Of a stretch of 14,221 bases of DNA, positions 13,862 through 14,221 are shown piece after piece. Origin of the DNA: Planctomycetota bacterium (GTDB taxonomy: Bacteria; Planctomycetota; Phycisphaerae; WQYP01); NCBI GenBank assembly GCA_021809365.1, contig JAKBAC010000088.1, positions 1 to 14,221 on the forward strand, in the 5' to 3' direction. Under the pieces are notes generated by a model. That model searched no databases. It was not told where the DNA came from and saw only the letters and a list, made by a program, of their open reading frames with translations. A program made the position numbers and the translations under genes. The stretch's first letter is position 1. Each line of letters begins with the position of its first letter.

Positions 13862-14139
13862 GAATCCTCCGAGAGGTCGCTTTCCTGAACCGCAACCATC
13901 GCCCGGTCGCTCGTCGGTAAAACCGCCGCCCATTTTTTACCCCCGAGTCGAAGGACGTTCACGCGCACGGTACCGACGCCGTTTGCTTCCGGCTCGCCCC
14001 GGACGTCAGAGCGCGGTACAAATACTGAGCAAATTGTGCGACCTTCCACGGGATATGTCACGGCGACCTCATCACTGAACATCCCTCGATTGAGCTGGCA
14101 ACGTAACCAATGGCTTGCTCCGCTTTCTGCAACGCCCAT
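13858..14139 (-). CDS. Hypothetical 93-aa protein, coupled to the dCTP-deaminase-like gene
   Basis: ATG 14139 is preceded by AAGGAG with six bases of spacing; an ATG six bases earlier abuts the ribosome site and is less likely. The 93-aa product begins MGVAESGASHWLRCQLNRGM and has alternating hydrophobic segments (EVAVTYPVEG, TICSVFVPRSDV, GTVRVNVLRLG, KWAAVLPTSD) suggesting a small beta-sheet protein, with an acidic end. There is no signal peptide or membrane segment. I do not recognise a family. Its stop overlaps the next start as ATGA (13861-13858), which strongly supports it being a real gene in an operon with the truncated dCTP-deaminase-like gene. A longer upstream frame to 14202 starts at TTG and is hydrophobic, but has no ribosome site. 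No good promoter was found in 14140-14221. Confidence 0.65.
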   Translation of the reverse strand: MGVAESGASHWLRCQLNRGMFSDEVAVTYPVEGRTICSVFVPRSDVRGEPEANGVGTVRVNVLRLGGKKWAAVLPTSDRAMVAVQESDLSEDS

Positions 14140-14221
14140 GTTCATCTCCTTAAAGGAACACAACCACATCAATGACAGTAACAAAAGAATTCCGAATCGC
14201 AATCAATAAGTGGGTCAAGCG

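Noticed and set aside
13858..14202. Longer version of the 93-aa protein with a hydrophobic TTG-start leader
   Set aside because: The leader includes the AAGGAG ribosome site of the internal ATG and has no ribosome site of its own.

Overview
The window looks like a chromosomal stretch from a polysaccharide-degrading bacterium, most likely a member of the Planctomycetota (a Phycisphaerae-like lineage is my best guess). This rests on general features only: several exported glycoside hydrolases with twin-arginine leaders, a large exported repeat protein of no recognised family, a DUF433 gene, and short interspersed palindromes and small inverted-repeat elements. No rRNA, tRNA or other phylogenetic marker is present, so the taxon is an inference. 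I found no CRISPR array, tRNA, rRNA or riboswitch.

Region 1 (1-4658) is a carbohydrate-utilisation cluster. A GH2 beta-galactosidase-type gene, cut by the window start, runs leftwards. It diverges across a 258-bp intergenic region from a two-gene operon of a GH29 alpha-L-fucosidase-like gene and a GH43 beta-xylosidase/arabinofuranosidase-like gene. The operon genes share a 4-base GTGA stop/start overlap, and both products carry Tat signals. An AraC-family regulator at 5665-6528 is the obvious candidate controller. The enzyme set would suit removal of fucose, galactose and xylose/arabinose side groups from plant- or algal-type polysaccharides.

Region 2 (4659-5664) has no intact gene but is the most structured part of the window. 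It holds a 22-bp perfect inverted repeat, and a DUF433 (antitoxin-like) gene split by a 286-bp non-coding element with near-perfect terminal inverted repeats and a 4-bp CTGG target duplication. In-silico removal of the element restores the DUF433 frame exactly. There is also a minus-strand terminator hairpin, candidate operators, and a second, truncated copy of the element's end lying 18 bp upstream of the araC-type start codon.

Region 3 (6655-12551) holds an atypical Nramp-family membrane transporter (DAGS instead of DPGN, MPW instead of MPH), an exported TlpA-like thioredoxin with a long helical N-terminal region, and a very large exported protein of about 1019 aa with TPR-like helical repeats.

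Region 4 (12654-14139) holds galE (UDP-glucose 4-epimerase). Convergent with it is a minus-strand pair joined by an ATGA overlap: a 93-aa protein I do not recognise, followed by a dCTP-deaminase-like gene truncated to 77 codons, whose end overlaps the 3' end of galE by 10 bp.
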